DNA of 63,537 nucleotides from an uncultured Oscillospiraceae bacterium. Lineage in GTDB: Bacteria; Bacillota; Clostridia; Oscillospirales; Oscillospiraceae. Of the stretch, positions 1-8,030 are shown piece after piece (position 1 is the stretch's first letter; the number at the start of each line of letters is the position of its first letter). A program made the position numbers and the translations under genes. The stretch spans positions 1 through 63,537 of the forward strand of contig CALWXH010000003.1 of NCBI GenBank assembly GCA_944385465.1, read 5' to 3'. The notes under the pieces were generated by a model. That model saw only the letters and a program-made list of their open reading frames with translations, searched no databases and was not told the origin of the DNA.

Positions 1-353
1 GCGGCTGGCAGACCGTATTTGCGTGACGAGACACGTGTGCTAGTAACATAGGGCTTTGCCCGTATATGAAATACCCCAGGCTATGCCGGGGGATATTTAT
101 TCATTTTTGCTGCGCAAAAGCATGGCAGAGCATGTGAGACGCGCCAGTTCCCCGCCCCTGGGGGACAGGCGGAACTGGCGCGGGAAAACTGTACGCGCCG
201 TTGCCGCCGCCCCTGATGGCGGCGCGCCGGCGGCGCAGGAAGTTTTATGCCCGGGGAGAAAAGAAGGCCTTGTCCCCGGGGAGCTCCTGTGATAAAATTC
301 TATGGAATGAGCAGAGAGGGGGCAGGCGCCGCGGCTGCGGCGTCCACACAGAA
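1..353. other. Non-coding left edge with palindromes
   Basis: I see no credible gene here. An 11-bp inverted repeat (arms 141-151 and 171-181, GCGCCAGTTCC and its complement) forms a strong hairpin. An imperfect hairpin around 70-105 pairs an ACCCC tract with a GGGGGAT tract. They may be the end of a transcript entering from the left or intergenic palindromes like those seen elsewhere in the window. The right part carries the promoter of the DUF1846 gene. Confidence 0.5.
270..298 (+). promoter_or_regulatory. Promoter of DUF1846 gene
   Basis: A TTGTCC -35 box (270-275) and a TAAAAT -10 box (293-298) are separated by exactly 17 bp. The start codon lies about 55 bp downstream. Confidence 0.55.
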
Positions 354-1847
354 ATGACAGCAAAGAAAATCGGATTTGACAACCAGCGGTACCTGGACAC
401 CCAGTCCGCCCACATTCGGGAGCGCATCGCCCAGTTCGGGGGCAAGCTGTACCTGGAGTTTGGCGGGAAGCTGTTTGACGACTACCACGCCGCCCGGGTG
501 CTGCCCGGGTTCGCGCCGGACAGCAAGATCCGTATGCTGCTGGAGCTGCGGGAGAGCGTGGAGATGGTGGTGGTAATCAACGCCGCCGCCATTGAGCAGA
601 ACAAGGTCCGGGGGGATCTGGGCATCACCTACGACGAGGATGTGCTGCGCCTGGTGGACACCTTCCGGGCGGAGGGGCTGTATGTGGGCAGCGTCACCAT
701 CACCCAGTACGCCGGCCAGGCGGCCGCGGACGCCTTCAAGCGCCGGCTGGAGAGCCTGGGGGTCAAGGTGTACCTCCACTATCCCATTGCCGGCTATCCC
801 CACGACATCACCCACATCGTCTCCGATGAGGGCTATGGGAAAAACGACTATATCGAGACCACCCGCCCCCTGGTGGTGGTCACCGGGCCGGGCCCCGGCT
901 CCGGGAAGATGGCCACCTGCCTGAGCCAGCTCTACCACCACTACCGCCGGGGCGTCAAGGCGGGCTACGCCAAGTTCGAGACCTTCCCCATCTGGAACCT
1001 GCCCCTGAACCACCCGGTGAACCTGGCCTATGAGGCGGCCACGGCGGATCTGAACGACGTGAACATGATCGACCCCTTCCACCTCCAGGCCTATGGGGTG
1101 ACCACGGTGAACTACAACCGGGACGTGGAGGTCTTCCCCGTGCTGGCGGCCATGTTTGAGAAGATCACCGGCGGGGAGAGCCCCTATAAGTCCCCCACGG
1201 ATATGGGGGTGAACATGGCGGGCAACTGCATCGTGGACGACGACGTAGTGTGCGCCGCCGCCCGGCAGGAGATTCTGCGCCGGTACTACACCGCCCTGTG
1301 CGACCGCCGCAGGGGACACGGCAGCGACGAGATCGTATTCAAGCTGGAGCTGCTGATGAAGCAGGCGGGCGTCACCGAGGAGATGCGCCCGGTGATCGGG
1401 GCGGCCCAGGCCCGGGCGGAGGAGACGGGGGAGCCGGCGGCGGCCATCCAGCTGCCCGACGGAACCATCGTCACCGGGAAGACGGGGACGCTGATGGGCG
1501 CCTCCTCCGCCGCCCTGCTCAACGCCCTGAAGGAGCTGGCGGGAATCAACCGGGAGGTACACCTCATCTCCCGGGAGGCCATCGAGCCCATTCAGACGGT
1601 GAAGGTGCGCCACCTGGGCAGCCACAACCCCCGGCTGCACAGCGATGAGATCCTCATCGCCCTGGCCATCTCCGCCGCCACCGACCCCCAGGCGGCCAAG
1701 GCGCTGGACAGCCTGTCCGCCCTGCGGGACTGCGAGGCCCACTCCTCGGTGATCCTGTCCGCCGCGGACAGCGGCATCTACTCCCGGCTGGGCCTGCGGC
1801 TGACCTGCTCCCCCCAGTATCAGACCAACCAGCTGTTTCACAAGTGA
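354..1847 (+). CDS. DUF1846 (UPF0371) family protein
   Basis: A 497-residue soluble protein that I recognise as the DUF1846 family from its opening (MTAKKIGFDNQRYL), the segment FGGKLFDDYHAARVLPGF, and the glycine-rich GPGPGSGKM loop near residue 178. The family is conserved in Firmicutes and actinobacteria; its biochemical role is not settled. The loop resembles a nucleotide-binding loop, but that is inference. The ATG at 354 matches the usual family start; the reading frame stays open for 51 codons upstream but with unusual arginine-rich content, and no strong ribosome binding site is visible close to 354. Length agrees with the family (about 495-500). It is transcribed from its own promoter and followed by a small gene 58 bp later. 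Confidence 0.9.
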   Translation: MTAKKIGFDNQRYLDTQSAHIRERIAQFGGKLYLEFGGKLFDDYHAARVLPGFAPDSKIRMLLELRESVEMVVVINAAAIEQNKVRGDLGITYDEDVLRLVDTFRAEGLYVGSVTITQYAGQAAADAFKRRLESLGVKVYLHYPIAGYPHDITHIVSDEGYGKNDYIETTRPLVVVTGPGPGSGKMATCLSQLYHHYRRGVKAGYAKFETFPIWNLPLNHPVNLAYEAATADLNDVNMIDPFHLQAYGVTTVNYNRDVEVFPVLAAMFEKITGGESPYKSPTDMGVNMAGNCIVDDDVVCAAARQEILRRYYTALCDRRRGHGSDEIVFKLELLMKQAGVTEEMRPVIGAAQARAEETGEPAAAIQLPDGTIVTGKTGTLMGASSAALLNALKELAGINREVHLISREAIEPIQTVKVRHLGSHNPRLHSDEILIALAISAATDPQAAKALDSLSALRDCEAHSSVILSAADSGIYSRLGLRLTCSPQYQTNQLFHK

Positions 1848-1905
1848 GCGCCGGCCCGGGTGGTTTCGGCGGCCGCGTTTCTCAGAGAGAAAGGAGCGAA
1901 TCGTC

Positions 1906-2382
1906 ATGGCGCGCAGGATCAAGAAGCTGTGGATCGGCCTTGGGGTTTTGCTGGCGGTGCTGGCCCTGCTGGCGGTGCTGTGGCTCAAGCTGTTCCCGCC
2001 CCGGTGGGCGGTGGAGCGGTACGTGCTGGGCCACCAGGAGGAGCTGGACGCCTATGTCCAAAGACTGCTGGAGACGGACCCGGCCCAGCTGGAGGACTAC
2101 CACGGGTACTCCGCGGGGGACACCTATGACGGCTGGGACGTGACTTACTACCCCCACAGCGGCATGATCGAATTTCAGACCTCCGCCTTCGGCCTTGTGC
2201 CCTCCTCCACCTATTCCGGGTTCTACTACTCCCCGGAGGATGTGCCTATGGGGTTTCAGAGCGCACAGGTGGATTTCGCAGAGCACGGCGACGGCTGGCT
2301 CTGGGAGGAGCCGGAGGGGGACAACCGGCAGTATACCCGGCGGATCACAGAACATTGGTATTGGTATGACGTGAGATTTTGA
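1906..2382 (+). CDS. Small membrane-anchored protein, unknown
   Basis: A 158-residue protein with a short basic N-terminus (MARRIKK) and one hydrophobic segment at about residues 9-29, then a hydrophilic tail rich in Tyr, Asp and Trp. The topology suggests a membrane-tethered extracytoplasmic domain or an uncleaved signal anchor. The ribosome binding site AGAAAGGAG lies a few bases before the ATG. A perfect palindromic terminator begins at its stop codon. I do not recognise a family. It probably shares the transcript of the DUF1846 gene, since no promoter is evident in the short gap. Confidence 0.7.
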   Translation: MARRIKKLWIGLGVLLAVLALLAVLWLKLFPPRWAVERYVLGHQEELDAYVQRLLETDPAQLEDYHGYSAGDTYDGWDVTYYPHSGMIEFQTSAFGLVPSSTYSGFYYSPEDVPMGFQSAQVDFAEHGDGWLWEEPEGDNRQYTRRITEHWYWYDVRF

Positions 2383-2413
2383 AAAGGACGCCCCCGGCCG
2401 GGGGCGTCCTTTT
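2382..2413. terminator. Bidirectional palindromic terminator
   Basis: A perfect 16-bp-arm palindrome (AAAAGGACGCCCCCGG and its complement, no loop) carries T4 on the plus side and T4 on the minus side. It lies between the convergent small membrane protein gene and the XRE regulator gene and can serve both. Confidence 0.8.
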
Positions 2414-2469
2414 GTAATCGTGTGGGGAGCAAGACACCGGGCATCCGTATGTCCAGGCGGAAGGCTGTG

Positions 2470-3771
2470 CTAAAAGTTCCAGTGTGCGGGGTCGTTGTCC
2501 GTGGTGTACTCCCCCGGACCGCCCCAGGTCCCGTCCGTCTCGTCATAGGCCAGAGGGGCGTCGGGGTAGATGCGCTGCCGGCCGTACCCATCGGTATACA
2601 GGATGGCCTCGGTGTATTCGTGTCCCAGTTCCAAGGTTACCTCCCTGGGCCGGTACCACAGCCGCACTGGGGTGAGGACGCCGTCGACGTTTCGCTCCAC
2701 CGTTTCCTCCTCATACCAGAAAAGCAGCTGATTGTCCCGGAACAGCCCCACCTGGAGGTCCATGTCCTGGATGGACAGCTCACTGCCGTTACTCTGGTCA
2801 AAGGCCGCCGGCTCGACGCCGTCCCGGGGTGTCTGGGCGGGGAGCACCCCGTCCTCCTCCTCGAAGAACAGCCCGCCGCCCCAGAAGTTCAGCATGGGGA
2901 AGGAGCTGGAATAGAGGTAGTCCCAGTCCTCCAGCCACTGGGTCTCCTCCTTGTCCCCGGTGACAAAGACCACGGACAGGGTGATGTCGTCGGTGAGGGG
3001 GCAGGTGATTGTGCCGGAAAAGGCGTTGTTTCCGTCCGGCTCCGTCACGGTCAGCTCCACGGTGTCCCCTCCGCTGCGGGCCTGGAAGCGGGCGGTCATT
3101 CCTGGCACATAGGTCTTGGGGACGGCGTACACCGAGAAGCTGGCGGTGTTGGCGGCCAGGTCGCTGGAGAGATACTCCGTGCGGTACTCCGCCGTCAGCT
3201 CGTTCTGGCTCTGTAAAATGCTCTCCACCCGGTCGGTGATGGAGCCGATCTGGCTGTTCACGGTGTACTGTACGTTCTGAATGGAGTTCTGGAGGGATTG
3301 ATAGTCCTGGGTCACCCGGTTCAGCCGGTCAAAGAGGTTGAACAGGGCCACCACCAGCGCCAGGCAGGCCACGGCGGCCAGCACCCGGGGCCACCGGCGC
3401 CTCCGGGGGCGCTGGGGGGCGGCGGAATCGTCCGGATCTGCCGGTGTGCCCTCCGGGCCGCCGCCCTGGGGGCCCTCCGGCCTGGGCAGGGCGGCAAGAT
3501 ACTGCTCCACAATCTCCTTCACCATGGCCAGCTGCTCCGGGGTGAGCTCCGGGGAGGGCTCCGGCCGGGCGTCCTCCTCCACCCCCAGCAGCCAGCCCAC
3601 GGAGACGGAGAACAGCCGGCTCAGGGCGATGAGCTTCTCCACCTCGGGCAGGACGGTGTCCGACTCCCATTTGTAGATGGACTGGCGGGACACCCCCAAC
3701 TGCTCCCCCAGGGCCTCCTGGGACAGGCCCAGCTCTTTTCGTTTGAGTGCGATGCGTTGGCCTACGGTCAT
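2470..3771 (-). CDS. XRE-family regulator fused to an extracytoplasmic domain
   Basis: A 433-residue protein. Residues 1-65 are a Cro/C1-type helix-turn-helix (LGLSQEALGEQLGVSRQSIY, then KWE). A Pro/Gly-rich linker (about 66-122) and a basic patch RPRRRR precede one transmembrane helix at about 129-148. The rest, about 285 residues, should be outside the membrane; it starts with a heptad-like stretch (about 150-192) and continues as a beta-rich domain with Trp/Tyr-rich C-terminus. The layout is that of a one-component membrane sensor. The ATG at 3771 is preceded by AAAGGAGGTG. It lies 139 bp downstream of the ABC-F gene on the same strand. The ligand and target promoter are unknown. Confidence 0.85.
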   Translation of the reverse strand: MTVGQRIALKRKELGLSQEALGEQLGVSRQSIYKWESDTVLPEVEKLIALSRLFSVSVGWLLGVEEDARPEPSPELTPEQLAMVKEIVEQYLAALPRPEGPQGGGPEGTPADPDDSAAPQRPRRRRWPRVLAAVACLALVVALFNLFDRLNRVTQDYQSLQNSIQNVQYTVNSQIGSITDRVESILQSQNELTAEYRTEYLSSDLAANTASFSVYAVPKTYVPGMTARFQARSGGDTVELTVTEPDGNNAFSGTITCPLTDDITLSVVFVTGDKEETQWLEDWDYLYSSSFPMLNFWGGGLFFEEEDGVLPAQTPRDGVEPAAFDQSNGSELSIQDMDLQVGLFRDNQLLFWYEEETVERNVDGVLTPVRLWYRPREVTLELGHEYTEAILYTDGYGRQRIYPDAPLAYDETDGTWGGPGEYTTDNDPAHWNF

Positions 3772-3910
3772 GGCCGCACCTCCTTTCGCCCCCACCATAC
3801 CAGAAAATCCTGCCGGCATGCCACCAACTTGAGGGCTGATTTCTGCTAACCTGGGGTTTGCATTTCCCAATTTCAGCATACCAGACGGGGGCGGGAAAGG
3901 CAAGGGGGAG

Positions 3911-5470
3911 TCAGTCCGGCCCGGCGGGGCGCAGCCCCTCCGGGGTGAGCTCCAGCACCCGGGTGCACACCTGCTTCAGGTACAGCCGGTCGTGGGACAC
4001 GCTGAGGATGCAGCCGGGGAAGCCGGCGAGCACCTGCCGGATCACCGGGGCGGACAGGGGGGAGAAGTTCCGGGTGGGCTCGTCCAGCACCAGCACGTTG
4101 GCGCCGTTCAAGACCATGGCCAGGAAGAGCAGCTTGGCCCGCTGGCCGCCGGACAGCCCCGCCGCCGGGTGCTCCATCTCCTCCGCCTTGTACTTCATGG
4201 CCCCCAGCAGGGTGCGGGCCCGGGTGATGTCGTCCCTCTGCCCCGAGGGGGCCAGGAGGTCCACCGGGGTTTTCTCCCCCAGCAGCTGGTCTGCGTAGTC
4301 CTGGGCCATGTAGGCCGCCCGCAGGTCGGGCCGGGGCAGCAGCTGATTCGCCACCAGCTTCAGCAGGGTGGATTTGCCCGCCCCGTTGGCCCCCACGATG
4401 CCGATCTTCTCCGGCCCGGTGACCCACAGCCGCACGTCCCGGGCCAGCACCCGCTCCCCTGCCTTCAGCTCGGGCAGGTCCAGCCGGAGCACGCGCTTGC
4501 CCGCGGGCAGGGCGGCCTTGCCCTGGTCAAAGGCGGTGAGGATGGCCTCCTCCCACTCGGGCAGCTGGGTCATGTCCTCCTTTTCCCGCTGGAACCGGCG
4601 GCCCATGGACAGGACGGTGTGCATCTTCTTTTTCAGCATACCGTCCGTAAAGGAGTTGGGAATACCGGCGGAATTATAGCGCGGAACGGTGGCCTGGGCG
4701 TGTTCCACCTTGTCCCGGATCTGGCGGAACCGCTTCATTTTGGCGTCGAATTCCGCCCGCTCCTTCCGGGCCACCTGCTCCTGGTGGGCAAAGCCCGCCT
4801 GCCGGGCGGCCACATAGTCCCGGTAGCCGGTGCGGGCCACGGTGCACCGGGGGAGGGTGCGGCGGCGCAGCCGCTCCAGGTGGATGACCACGTTGGCGGT
4901 GCGCTCCAGCAGGGTCTCGTCGTGGGAGATGTACAGCACCGGGACCGGGCAGGACAGCAGGAAGTCCTCCAGCCACTCCAGGGTGGCCAGGTCCAGGTCG
5001 TTGGACGGCTCATCCAGCAGCAGCACGTCCGGGCCGTCCAACAACAGCAGGGCCAGACGCAGCTTCACCCGCTCGCCCCCGGACAGGGTGGACATGGGCC
5101 GCCAGTCGTAGAAAAGCTCTGGCTCCAGCCCCACCTGCCGGGCGCACTGGGCCAGTTCCCGACGGTCCGATTTCACAAAAGCGGCGCTGGTCTGGCAGAA
5201 CTCCAGCACCGGGGCCGCCAGCTCCTCCGGCCGCAGCTCCTGGGCCAGGTAGCCCTTCCGCAGCCCCCTGTCCAGGATCTCCCCCGTCCACTCCACATAG
5301 GGCTCCACTAAGGCGGGGTCATAGAGCAGTTTGAGCACCGTGGACTTCCCGTTTCCCTCCTCCCCGATGACCGCCGCTCGGTCCCCGGGGGCCAGGGTGA
5401 AGGACAGCCCCTCCACCAGGGTGGTGAGGTCCTTTTTATGGGTGATGGTCAAATTCCTGACTTGAAACAT
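3911..5470 (-). CDS. ABC-F family ATPase, probable ribosome-protection protein
   Basis: A 519-residue soluble twin-ABC protein without membrane segments. ABC1 has Walker A GEEGNGKST, signature LSGGERVKL and Walker B VLLLDEPSNDLDL. A charged linker rich in Arg, Lys and Glu (about 235-320) separates it from ABC2, with GANGAGKST, LSGGQRAKL and VLVLDEPTRNFSPLS. The last motif departs from the EPTNHLD of housekeeping ABC-F proteins. ABC-F proteins bind the ribosomal E site, and several confer resistance to peptidyl-transferase-centre drugs. The gene start has a GAGAGGAGG site, and a leader with an upstream ORF and terminator precedes it, which fits drug-inducible control. The resistance role is inferred from family and leader; a housekeeping translation factor remains possible. 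Confidence 0.85.
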   Translation of the reverse strand: MFQVRNLTITHKKDLTTLVEGLSFTLAPGDRAAVIGEEGNGKSTVLKLLYDPALVEPYVEWTGEILDRGLRKGYLAQELRPEELAAPVLEFCQTSAAFVKSDRRELAQCARQVGLEPELFYDWRPMSTLSGGERVKLRLALLLLDGPDVLLLDEPSNDLDLATLEWLEDFLLSCPVPVLYISHDETLLERTANVVIHLERLRRRTLPRCTVARTGYRDYVAARQAGFAHQEQVARKERAEFDAKMKRFRQIRDKVEHAQATVPRYNSAGIPNSFTDGMLKKKMHTVLSMGRRFQREKEDMTQLPEWEEAILTAFDQGKAALPAGKRVLRLDLPELKAGERVLARDVRLWVTGPEKIGIVGANGAGKSTLLKLVANQLLPRPDLRAAYMAQDYADQLLGEKTPVDLLAPSGQRDDITRARTLLGAMKYKAEEMEHPAAGLSGGQRAKLLFLAMVLNGANVLVLDEPTRNFSPLSAPVIRQVLAGFPGCILSVSHDRLYLKQVCTRVLELTPEGLRPAGPD

Positions 5471-5491
5471 GGCGCATGCCTCCTCTCGCGC

Positions 5492-5530
5492 AAAAAAAGC
5501 CTGCCTTCCGTGACTGACGAAGGCAGGCTT
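5492..5530 (-). terminator. Leader terminator (attenuator) of ABC-F gene
   Basis: On the minus strand AAGCCTGCCTTC (5530-5519) pairs with GAAGGCAGGCTT (5508-5497), followed by a T7 run to 5492. It lies only 22 bp before the ABC-F start codon and after the promoter, so it would stop transcription before the gene unless an alternative fold forms. Confidence 0.85.
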
Positions 5531-5606
5531 ACATGACGAAAGAAGACCGGGGCGGGGCCACCTGTGGCCCTGCCCGGCGCAAGTCCGTAAACTGCCCTTC
5601 TCGTCA
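5515..5606 (-). promoter_or_regulatory. Antiterminator and competing helices of the ABC-F leader
   Basis: TGACGAGAAGGGCAG (5606-5592) can pair, with two bulged G residues, with CTGCCTTCGTCA (5526-5515). That strand is part of the 5' arm of the terminator, so the pairing would open it. The same segment can instead pair with CTTCTTTCGTCA (5545-5534), which would leave the terminator free. The repeated TTCGTCA makes these folds mutually exclusive. Folds were paired by eye. Confidence 0.65.
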
Positions 5607-5669
5607 CGAAAACCCAGACCCATCCCCAATGGGCCTGACAGCGGTATGGTTCATGACTGGAAGTTCAGT

Positions 5670-5681
5670 TTACTTGCGCAT
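5670..5681 (-). CDS. Three-codon upstream ORF (Met-Arg-Lys) of ABC-F leader
   Basis: ATG CGC AAG TAA begins about 25 nt after the predicted transcription start and follows GGTGAG, a match to the 3' part of the ribosome-binding consensus. The ORF itself is complementary to a downstream leader strand: GCGCAAG (5679-5673) to CTTGCGC (5583-5577), and TAAACTG (5672-5666) to CAGTTTA (5594-5588). A ribosome held on it would free that strand, which overlaps the antiterminator. Short leader ORFs are known in other antibiotic-responsive ABC-F leaders; the inducer here is unknown. Confidence 0.6.
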   Translation of the reverse strand: MRK

Positions 5682-5712
5682 TCTCTCACCCTTTTCTATC
5701 TGACTTGCAGAA

Positions 5713-5742
5713 ATTGTAGCACAGGCGGGCGGGGTGTGTCAA
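5713..5742 (-). promoter_or_regulatory. Promoter of ABC-F leader
   Basis: On the minus strand TTGACA (5742-5737) and TACAAT (5718-5713) are 18 bp apart, a near-consensus vegetative promoter. Predicted start of transcription is near 5706, leaving a leader of about 235 nt before the ABC-F start codon. Confidence 0.8.
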
Positions 5743-5866
5743 GGGTGGGGGAACGGGTGGGCATCTCGTCCGGACAGACAGTTCTAAAATTGCGGTTGAC
5801 ATACCTTGACCGGCCGGAGTGGGCCGGGGGTTGACCGGAAAATCGGCGAAGAGGCAAAAGTTATCC

Positions 5867-5895
5867 TTCCCATTTGGGGGAAAGCGTGCGATAAT
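5867..5895 (+). promoter_or_regulatory. Candidate promoter of fbp
   Basis: TTCCCA (5867-5872), a 17-bp spacer, and GATAAT (5890-5895) preceded by TG one base upstream (extended -10). It is about 47 bp before the proposed TTG start. Confidence 0.5.
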
Positions 5896-5941
5896 AGAGG
5901 CACCACAGGCGCGCGCCGCCAAAACCAAAGGGGGAAGTCCA

Positions 5942-7933
5942 TTGAAAGCGGGAAAGGGTTACAGCCCGGAAAATCTGCACTACCTGAAAATGCTGGCCAA
6001 GCAGTATCCCAACGTGCAGGCCGCCAGCACGGAGATCATCAACCTGCAGGCCATTCTGAACCTGCCCAAGGGCACCGAGCACTTCATCTCCGACGTCCAC
6101 GGGGAGTACGAGGCCTTTGAGCACATCCTCAACTCCGCCTCCGGCGTGGTGCGGGAGAAGATCGACGACCTGTTCGGCTCCAGCGTGTCCCGGACGGAGC
6201 GGGACCAGCTGGCCACCCTGATCTACTACCCCAAGGAGAAGCTGGAGGAGATCTCCCGGGAGACGGAGGACATGCGGGAGTGGTACCGCATCACCTTCCA
6301 CCGGCTCATCGAGGTGTGCCGGCTGGTGAGCTCCAAGTACACCCGCTCCAAGGTGCGCAAAGCCATGCCCCAGGAGTATGCCTACATCATCGACGAAATG
6401 CTCCACACCCACTATGAGGACAGCGACAAACGGGACTACTACGAGAACATCATCAGCACCATCATCGACATCGACCGGGCCTCCAACTTCCTCATCCAGA
6501 TGTGCGAGCTCATCAAGCGCATGGCGGTGGACCACCTGCACCTGGTGGGGGACATTTTCGACCGGGGCCCCGGGGCGGACATCATTCTGGACTCCCTCAT
6601 GGCCTATCACAGCGTAGACATCCAGTGGGGCAACCACGACATTTTGTGGATGGGGGCGGCCTCCGGCTCCCGCACCCTGGTGGCCACGGTGCTGGCCAAC
6701 TCCCTGCGCTACAACAACCTGGACGTCATCGAGACGGGCTACGGCATCTCCCTGCGGCCCCTGTCCGTCTTTGCCGATGAGGTGTACCGCAACTGCGACG
6801 TGAAGCAGTTTGCCGTGAAGATTGCCAGCGAGGACGAGGACCACTACACCGAGAAGAGCAAGCTCCAGGCGGCCCGGATGCACAAGGCCATCACCATCAT
6901 CCTCTTCAAGCTGGAGGGGCAGAAGATCCTGCGCAACCCCTGCTTTGGCATGGAGGACCGGCTGCTGCTGGACAAGATCGACTACGAGCGCAAGACGGTG
7001 AACATCCAGGGGGTGGACTACCCCATGGAGGACACCGACTTCCCCACGGTGGATCCCAAGGACCCCTATACCCTCACCCCGGAGGAGGACGAGCTTATCA
7101 ACCAGCTCACCCGGTCCTTCCTCCACAGCGAAAAGCTCCAGCGCCATGTGCGCTTCCTCTACTCCAAGGGCAGCCTGTACCGGGTGTTCAACGGCAACCT
7201 GCTCTTCCACGGCTGCATCCCCATGTCGGAGGACGGCAAGCTGCTGAGCTTCTCCATTGGATGTAAGGATCTGTCCGGCAAGGAATTCCTGGACTATGCC
7301 GACCTCACCGCCCGGCGGGCCTACTACAACAAACCCGGCTCCAAGGAGCGGCAGTTCGGCATGGACTTTCTCTGGTTTTTGTGGGCCGGGCGCAACAGCC
7401 CCATCTTCGGCCGAGACCGGATGACCACCTTTGAGCGGCGCTTCATCAAGGATGAGGACACCTGGACCGAGCCCAAAAACGCCTACTACCGCTACTACAA
7501 CGACCCGGCGGTGTGCGACGCGCTGCTCAAGCAGTTCGGCCTGGAGGGGCCCCACTGCCACATCATCAACGGCCATGTGCCGGTGAAGTCCAAGAAGGGG
7601 GAGAGCCCCATCAAGGGGGGCGGCAAGCTGCTGGTCATCGACGGCGGCTTCTGCAAAGCCTATCAGAAGACCACCGGCATCGCCGGCTACACCCTGATCT
7701 ACAACTCCGCCTGCCTGCGCCTGGTGTCCCATGAGCCCTTTGCCGGCCAGGCCGCCGCCATCCGGGGCAACCGGGACATCGCCTCCACCTCGGTGGTCTT
7801 TGAGCGCATGGAGCACCGGATGAAAATCGCCGAGACCGACGTGGGCCGCCAGCTCCAGGAGCAGATCGACGACCTCATGGACCTGCTCTCCGCCTTCCGC
7901 AGCGGCGCCATTGTGGAGGACCACAAGGAATAA
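5942..7933 (+). CDS. fbp: Fructose-1,6-bisphosphatase, class III (Firmicute type)
   Basis: Removes the 1-phosphate of fructose 1,6-bisphosphate in gluconeogenesis. The 663-residue product carries calcineurin-type metallophosphatase motifs: SDVHGEYEAF near residue 50, VGDIFDRGPGAD near 203 and QWGNHDILWMGA near 229, then INGHVP toward the C-terminus. Length matches the roughly 640-670 residues of the family. I chose the TTG at 5942 because AAAGGGGGA lies about eight bases before it and the homologous part begins there; the frame is open to an ATG at 5819, but that upstream part lies across the promoter and has low-complexity content. It stands alone, with a regulated ABC-F gene divergent upstream. 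Confidence 0.95.
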   Translation: MKAGKGYSPENLHYLKMLAKQYPNVQAASTEIINLQAILNLPKGTEHFISDVHGEYEAFEHILNSASGVVREKIDDLFGSSVSRTERDQLATLIYYPKEKLEEISRETEDMREWYRITFHRLIEVCRLVSSKYTRSKVRKAMPQEYAYIIDEMLHTHYEDSDKRDYYENIISTIIDIDRASNFLIQMCELIKRMAVDHLHLVGDIFDRGPGADIILDSLMAYHSVDIQWGNHDILWMGAASGSRTLVATVLANSLRYNNLDVIETGYGISLRPLSVFADEVYRNCDVKQFAVKIASEDEDHYTEKSKLQAARMHKAITIILFKLEGQKILRNPCFGMEDRLLLDKIDYERKTVNIQGVDYPMEDTDFPTVDPKDPYTLTPEEDELINQLTRSFLHSEKLQRHVRFLYSKGSLYRVFNGNLLFHGCIPMSEDGKLLSFSIGCKDLSGKEFLDYADLTARRAYYNKPGSKERQFGMDFLWFLWAGRNSPIFGRDRMTTFERRFIKDEDTWTEPKNAYYRYYNDPAVCDALLKQFGLEGPHCHIINGHVPVKSKKGESPIKGGGKLLVIDGGFCKAYQKTTGIAGYTLIYNSACLRLVSHEPFAGQAAAIRGNRDIASTSVVFERMEHRMKIAETDVGRQLQEQIDDLMDLLSAFRSGAIVEDHKE

Positions 7934-7954
7934 AATTTTCCGTTCAAGGTACTG

Positions 7955-7981
7955 TTCAACCGCGAAAAAGTCTGCTATATT
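7955..7981 (+). promoter_or_regulatory. Candidate promoter of flavoprotein gene
   Basis: TTCAAC (7955-7960) and TATATT (7976-7981) are 15 bp apart, and TG one base before the -10 gives an extended -10 element. The spacing is short, so the extended -10 is the stronger evidence. Confidence 0.4.
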
Positions 7982-8030
7982 ATCCACAGGAGCGGAGCGC
8001 GGCTCCGCAATACGGAGAGGAGCATCGGAG

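Noticed and set aside
300-1988. Long minus-strand open frame across the DUF1846 gene
   Set aside because: It is a shadow of the GC-rich plus-strand gene: low-complexity His/Gly/Val/Gln-rich protein without motifs. The same applies to long antisense frames over fbp, guaB, addB, ftsI, ftsZ and the ABC exporter.
5646-5834. Plus-strand 62-codon frame in the ABC-F leader region
   Set aside because: It lies antisense to the leader and across its promoter, with no ribosome site; the minus-strand attenuator explains the sequence better.
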